A stretch of 64,000 bases of DNA from Citrus sinensis (lineage: Eukaryota > Streptophyta > Magnoliopsida > Sapindales > Rutaceae), in assembly GCF_022201045.2 (NCBI RefSeq), contig NC_068557.1:7626001-7690000 (forward strand), read 5' to 3'. The notes beneath the pieces were generated by a model that had not been told where the DNA came from, searched no databases, and was given only the letters and a program-made list of their open reading frames with translations. The position numbers were made by a program, and so were the translations under genes. The first letter of the stretch is position 1. Every line of letters begins with the position of its first letter. Shown here one piece after another: positions 58,928-64,000 of this stretch.

Positions 58928-59924
58928 AACTCTTCTGACTTCTGCAGTCATCATCTATTGACTATAATATTGGCAAACCCTAAGTTACATGTAGGGGGAT
59001 CCCTATCATATTAATGCTGGGAGCTCAGCTCATTCTCGTCATCACCAATAAATATTACCATTTTGGTTTTTTTTTTTTTTTTTTTCATCCCTTTCTTTCT
59101 CTCTCTCTCTCTCTTTTTTCTTTTTCTTTAGGACACGGTAAAGAACTGCTAGTCGTTTTCATACTCCTAAACATTCCAAATGAACCAATTCGGAATATGT
59201 TTGGCATTAACTTTTCAGGAAATTGGAAAGAACAACTTAGAAAATAGAAATGCCTTTGAACATGCTTGTGACTTGTGAGTGCCGGGCCATCCTTTTTTGT
59301 TTTTCTTTTTAATGTTGATTTGATCATGTTTGCTGATTATTATTAACAAAATTATTGCTCTAACAGACCCCATTTTCTTTTTTTCTTTTTTTTTTGGGAG
59401 GGGTTTTGTATCTCTAATTGTCCTTTGGTGAGAACAAAGGGTAGCGTGGTGTAAAAGGCATAATGCAACTTGCAAAATCTTCTTTGTTTGTTAAAATGCG
59501 AATCATAATGCTTTCGAGGAAGTTGACATCTCTGCTCCTTCCATCTTCTTTTGTCTGTATGCAAATGAATAGTGGAAATACCCCTTTTTTCCCCCCAAAA
59601 AAAAATTAATAAATAATATGACTTACAAGTAAACTGTAAATTCATACATTTCATTAACTTTGCCCTTAGCAGTCTCGTGGTGGACACTTGCAACCAAGGA
59701 GAAGAGGAAACTGCTTCAATTTAGGGACAATTCTCTCATTATTTACATTTACATTCTTTCAAAGAGAAGACACCCGCAAAATTGCTCCGTAATCATAACA
59801 AAACAAACAAGCTAGATGTCAATACAAAATCGAAAGAGCATTCAAGAATCAACAAGGGAGGAAAAAAGGAGAAAAAAAAAAACACACACACACACACACA
59901 CACTAGATGCCGAGCAAATATTTG
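58928..59924. other. Flank and probable 3' UTR of the DUF1685 gene
   Basis: It contains a poly-T run (59068-59088) followed by a CT-rich tract (59092-59115) and an (AC)n tract at 59882-59902. No gene was recognised. Confidence 0.55.
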
Positions 59925-60674
59925 TTATCTTGCGGTTGATGCAACAGTATGAGCCCAAAACCTGAGCTGATCTTTCATGTTCACATCATGTCCCACAGAT
60001 GGAATCCTCCAATTCATCAATGAATTTTCAACCTTTCTTTGATGATCCAGGACAGCCCATGCTTCTGATAAATAAGGCCTTGAAACAGTAGGCTTATTAT
60101 TGTGATTATTATTAACTGATGCTTCTTCATGATCACGACCATCTTCTCTAGCACTGCTGCCGCTTCCTCTCAATCTTTGCAAGCCAGGAAGTATAGACGC
60201 CAGGCTTGAATCTTTATCTTCCTCAGAAAACACAAACCCCAAATCCATAAACCCTTTCAGCTCCTCAAACTCAAGGTCTGATAAACTCTTACTACTCTTC
60301 TTCTTCTTCTTATTCATCTTATTCTTCCTTTTTGGCTTCGCAGCCGTCTCCATCTCTTCGTGTTGCTCATTATTAACTCTTTCACTTTCAAACTCAGTAA
60401 CTTCTTTGCCAGATGCAATTGTTTGAAGCTTTGGTGTTAGCAGAGAATGATCAGAAGAGAAGCTTGTGGTACAACTTTTGCAGCTCGCCAAAGCATAGTC
60501 GCTTAAAGACCGGACATGGAGAATTGGTAAGCTTGAAACCTTTGGTTCTTGAACTTCCTGCTGAATTTCAAGAACTGGGTTTGTTTTTTGTGGCGATGCA
60601 GTTACCTTCTTGGTGAAAATCTCGTGCTCAAACCAGTATGAATCTAAGAGCTCAAAGATTTCTTCTGCAGCCAT
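59925..60674 (-). CDS. DUF1685 family protein
   Basis: A single-exon gene for 249 residues. The ATG at 60674 is the first in frame and lies 97 bp from a TATA box. The N-terminus (MAAEEIFELLDSYWFEHEIF) and a Ser-rich region are followed by a strongly basic stretch (KPKRKNKMNKKKKK, about residues 113-126) that could act in nuclear localisation. The family core comes next: SLSDLEFEELKGFMDLGFVF, then SILPGLQRL. The C-terminal part has RPYLSEAWAVLDH and ends MKDQLRFWAHTVASTAR. The function of DUF1685 proteins is not known to me; they are plant-specific and soluble. Nothing appears broken. Confidence 0.9.
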   Translation of the reverse strand: MAAEEIFELLDSYWFEHEIFTKKVTASPQKTNPVLEIQQEVQEPKVSSLPILHVRSLSDYALASCKSCTTSFSSDHSLLTPKLQTIASGKEVTEFESERVNNEQHEEMETAAKPKRKNKMNKKKKKSSKSLSDLEFEELKGFMDLGFVFSEEDKDSSLASILPGLQRLRGSGSSAREDGRDHEEASVNNNHNNKPTVSRPYLSEAWAVLDHQRKVENSLMNWRIPSVGHDVNMKDQLRFWAHTVASTAR

Positions 60675-60770
60675 TTATTTGTAAAGTGCTGGCTACTGAA
60701 ATATCTAGAATTTGATAAGATACGATCAAAATGAATTTTTTAGACAGCTATTTGCCCATATGGTCAATTG

Positions 60771-60780
60771 TTTATATATA
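60771..60780 (-). promoter_or_regulatory. TATA box of the DUF1685 gene
   Basis: The minus strand reads TATATATAAA, about 97 bp upstream of the start codon. Confidence 0.65.
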
Positions 60781-60948
60781 CACATACACAGCAGACACAG
60801 TAGATTTTTTTTCCATAATTACATTAATGCCCATATTGAGGAGTTGATGTAACTACACACCACCCTCTAAACGCGTTACTTTTGATATGCTTATGCATCA
60901 TCATTCTCCTTTCAAAATAAATTCACTCATATCTCATAAGATTTAGCC

Positions 60949-60976
60949 AAATAATAATAATAATAATAATAATAAC
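60949..60976. repeat. (AAT)n microsatellite
   Basis: About nine uninterrupted AAT units. Confidence 0.9.
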
Positions 60977-62568
60977 AACACATTAAAAGCTTAGAAAGTA
61001 TTAGATATTGCTTCTTTTTTTTTTTAAAAAAAATAAAGTTAAGTTTGCGTTTGAGTGTTTTCAATTTAATATTAATAACACGTGGTGGCATCTTGGATAT
61101 TCGATGCGAAGAAGACCATGTCAATGGGCCATGGCCTAAAAGTTGAAGGGTCATTATCATTTATTGGCACTTTAATTATCTTGTTCACACTGAGTGATAA
61201 AAATAAAATAAAACCATGTGGTTGCGACAAACTATTGGTTTATAATATTAATTGGAGCACTTGCTTAACAACCATCATATAAATAAGTACAATTATTGGG
61301 CGGCAGAACTTTGTGTTCTTAGACTTTACGGATCTTTATTTTTTACATGATTGATATGATTAAGACTTTAGTTATTGAACCGAAGTAATCTTTAATAGGC
61401 AATCCTTAATGACGGTTGATGTTTGATAATTACTTGTTTTAGTAAAGATAAAGTTCGAACTTATCCATTAAAACGGGGTGTTGTGGTCCAGCACAGCTTG
61501 TATTTGATGATTTGATCAAACATCAAATGATGAGCCCAAGTCGTGCACGAATCAAATCATGATGCGAGCGGCAACACCAAATACTCGGTGCTTTTAGTTC
61601 TTAGTTATTACCCACCATTGATTTTACCTTATTAACTATTCTTTATTTCTTTAAATTGCAATATATTAACGCCCCATGCAAAACACGTGAAGCCTCAAGC
61701 TTTAGAGAGCAGAGACATTTATTAAATTATTTATTCAGGATATGATCAAATCGGGTCTAGTAAACAGTTTGCGGCATTTAATTTTAAAACAGCTAATAAT
61801 TATGCGGCATTTATAATTTTATATACTTCTCATTTTTTTATCCAAATTCCAATATTTTTGAAATTGGGCGAGTTTTAGGCTCAGTTAAACAGTAAATGCC
61901 GAGGCTTTCAACAGAAGCAAACCCTCCTGATATTGGCCCATTTTCGGTCTCGGGGCCGCAACAGCAGACAATTCATTGATGCCTTGTTTGGTCGAGACTC
62001 AATGGGCAAAAAAGGACTCGACATTTATTTTATTTCAAGATAGGGCATGATTCATGAAGCAGCCCAGCATGAAAAGAAACATTCGTAAGCAACAACCAAT
62101 CTACGGAAAGGCAATTGGCTCACTCTTTAATGAATAAAACTTATAAAAGTATTGCCTTTTGACGCCGAAGTAACATTATCAGAAACCTTTATCAGACAAG
62201 AATATAAAAACATTATCGGAAATCATTTTGTATTCCAAACAGAACCCACAAACCCATTAGGCATCATCATCATGCTTGAGCATTTTTCGGTTTTATCAAT
62301 GGAGAATTCACCGGAAACTAGGGGACGGTGCTATCATTCGGCAAGTGCCCGCTTGATTAAAAAAATTTCTAAATTGTATCTATTATTTAAATCACTGTTC
62401 GATTACTTAATTAAAATGTTTAATAAGAGTTGATAAATTTAAGCACCTAATCCAGTAAACTTAATTAAAATATTTCATGAGTTAAAAGTTGTGATCATTT
62501 ACAATATAATTCATTATTGAGTTACAGCTATGAACTAAATTTCTGACTCGTCCCTGAATCAGTAGTTG

Positions 62569-64000
62569 GTGTTGAAGTGAGAGAAGACGCGATAGTGCCG
62601 TTAATTGGAGGTAGAAATCCAACAAAGAGGCTCGCCCAGTTTCTCAAACCTTGCATTAACTCCATTAAAGGCCGAGTTTTTGAGCTTCCTTGACAGTGTC
62701 TTTCGTCAATACCAACAACTTTGGAGGCAAAAAGTTAGCCTTTCAAGCTGAATTTTCACAGATGGAAAAGGTGGGCTGCAAAAATGGCCGCATTGCATGG
62801 ACCCACATGGAAGAAGGCTGGTATAAATGAAGCAATCTTGAACTCAACTTATAAAATTAAAAGAAACTATGGTTTGGTTCTTGGTCTCTCTGAGAAATAG
62901 TGTCCAGAGACCAAAAGTTGCATTTTTTCTTGGGGTGGAGCAACTGCGTGCATTAGAAGGTATGATGATTTCAGGGTACTCTGTTTTAGGCTCTCCAGTT
63001 TTCAGCATCCTTGAAACAGATGAAGCCAAGCAAATAGAAGTGAGACCGAACCAACTGAGATTGGAACTGAATAGAAATGCAAACATGACGACAGATCAGA
63101 GTACTTGGATGAACAAGCAAGTTCATGAACAGTAAGAGTACAATCAAACATGAAGCATTTCTTGCCTTGTGGTTGTCAAGGTTTGTTTTTCCGCACTGCC
63201 CTTGCCTAATTGCTGTACTTTTAGCTAAAGGGACTAGAATTTCGATTGCACCAGCTATTCTGGCTAGCATTTATAGAGATTTGAGTTTGTTGAAAGAAAA
63301 AGATTGTTGCTTCTCTCTCTTGTGAGTTGGATGAAGATTGTGAATCAGCAATTGCTATACGTTCACCGTTTCAATTAGTCCAATTTTAGGCTTGGGAGAG
63401 GTTTATAGAATTAAGACCAAAGGCTGTAGTGATAAAAAATGGTCAGCCAAGATATGCTCGATGGCACAAGATAATGAATGGAGTTGAGAATGTGAGGACT
63501 GAGGACCGTTCTTGATTCAGCTAATGAGAGTTTTGAGTGGTGTCCTTACGCTAAAACTCTGGAAAACTGGAACTTGCGAAGCTTTATAGAGAAAAGGAAT
63601 TGTGAGTATCCGTTGATCCTGATTTGTGTGAGGAATTTCAGTCATTTGCTTGATGTTTGAGGATTTCCAAACTACTGGGGCTTTACTGTATAGAACAGCA
63701 CCTTCCTCATCGAGTAGCAATGCAATTTGGAATGGATCAAGACCTTCCAGCTCGTGTTGCTAGGCCAAATGAGAGTGCTAAAATTGCTTTGGATTATTAC
63801 AGTAAGCCAATCAGATATGTGGAAGTGGAATTGAATATTTGCTGATGTTACCACCCTATACTTAAGTGCTGGAAGCAATCAGTTTCACGTCTGCAAAATG
63901 CAAGTAGTGGTGCTTTGCCACAGAAAATAATCCTAACAAGTTCTGCGGTAGCACCAAAGAAGCAGATGGAGTGAAAAGAAAATTCGTCTTAACCTTTTCT
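62569..64000 (+). pseudogene. Plant mobile domain (PMD) protein, broken and cut by the window end
   Basis: Pieces of a PMD protein (the MAIN / 'aminotransferase-like' family) occur in order but in several frames. First RNPTKRLAQFLKP, then EAILNSTYKIKRNYGLVLGL up to a TAG at 62898-62900 where a Trp is expected, then GYSVLGSPVFSILETDEAKQ, HEAFLALWLSRFVFPHCP, GTRISIAPAILASIYRDLSL, FEWCPYAKTLENW, and from about 63660 LLGLYCIEQHLPHRVAMQFG followed by MDQDLPARVARPNES. A weak end block (VTTLYL, WKQSV, PKKQMEW) reaches the window edge. At least three frame changes and several stops separate these blocks. PMD genes are domesticated from, and still carried by, Mutator- and gypsy-type elements, and MAIN acts in genome silencing. 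I see no element ends here. Confidence 0.85.

Larger units (their letters stand above)
60675..62568. other. Intergenic region
   Basis: The DUF1685 promoter lies at the left edge and an (AAT)n microsatellite at 60949-60976. No gene was recognised in the rest; open frames up to about 90 codons here look like chance. Confidence 0.55.

Noticed and set aside
61082-62433. Open frames of 60-93 codons upstream of the PMD pseudogene
   Set aside because: No conserved motif, AT-rich, no splice partners.

Overview
The window is plant nuclear DNA. Genes are split by GT-AG introns, intergenic DNA is AT-rich, and the gene set is typical of a eudicot: class III peroxidase, group-IV shaggy/GSK3 kinase, mitochondrial aspartate aminotransferase, ribosomal protein L11 and a plastid-type DnaJ-ferredoxin protein. 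Transposable elements are dense. A woody rosid such as Citrus is my guess for the source; nothing in the window proves it. There is no operon, CRISPR array or bacterial feature.

Layout: (1) 122-942 (+), the last two exons of a receptor-like cytoplasmic kinase whose 3' end is tandemly duplicated, followed by a Tourist-like MITE. (2) 5900-7289 (+), a complete class III peroxidase. (3) 7612-12751, a decayed Ty1/copia retrotransposon in minus orientation with two LTRs. (4) 15420-20920 (+), a complete 12-exon GSK3/shaggy kinase. (5) 21625-21974 (-), a small secreted Pro/Trp-rich protein gene that seems frame-shifted. (6) 23850-29110 (-), a complete 10-exon mitochondrial aspartate aminotransferase. 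A 1.9-kb MULE-like element with a nested MITE (29301-31216) lies about 190 bp upstream of its start codon. (7) 33051-33464 and 35628-36095 (+), tandem genes for GRPA3-like Tyr/Pro/Gly/His-rich proteins. (8) 37353-39273, three mobile elements nested in one another, including a solo LTR with a perfect 5-bp target duplication. (9) 41168-43177 (+), ribosomal protein L11. (10) 44980-45634 (-), a LysM protein. (11) 45714-52268, a broken hAT transposon with a nested hAT MITE, a 724-bp tandem duplication and a second hAT MITE. (12) 53138-57008 (+), a DnaJ plus ferredoxin-domain protein. (13) 57848-58927, nested MITEs and a long hairpin. (14) 59925-60674 (-), a DUF1685 protein. (15) 62569 to the window end (+), a broken plant-mobile-domain gene.

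The host genes look like independent housekeeping, stress and development genes, and I see no sign that they form a pathway cluster. I found no convincing new biological system. What stands out is the layered transposon history, which can be dated in part from insertion order, and the number of elements sitting within about 200 bp of start codons. Exon models were built by hand from splice sites. For every complete gene the exon lengths sum to an open frame and the splice phases agree.
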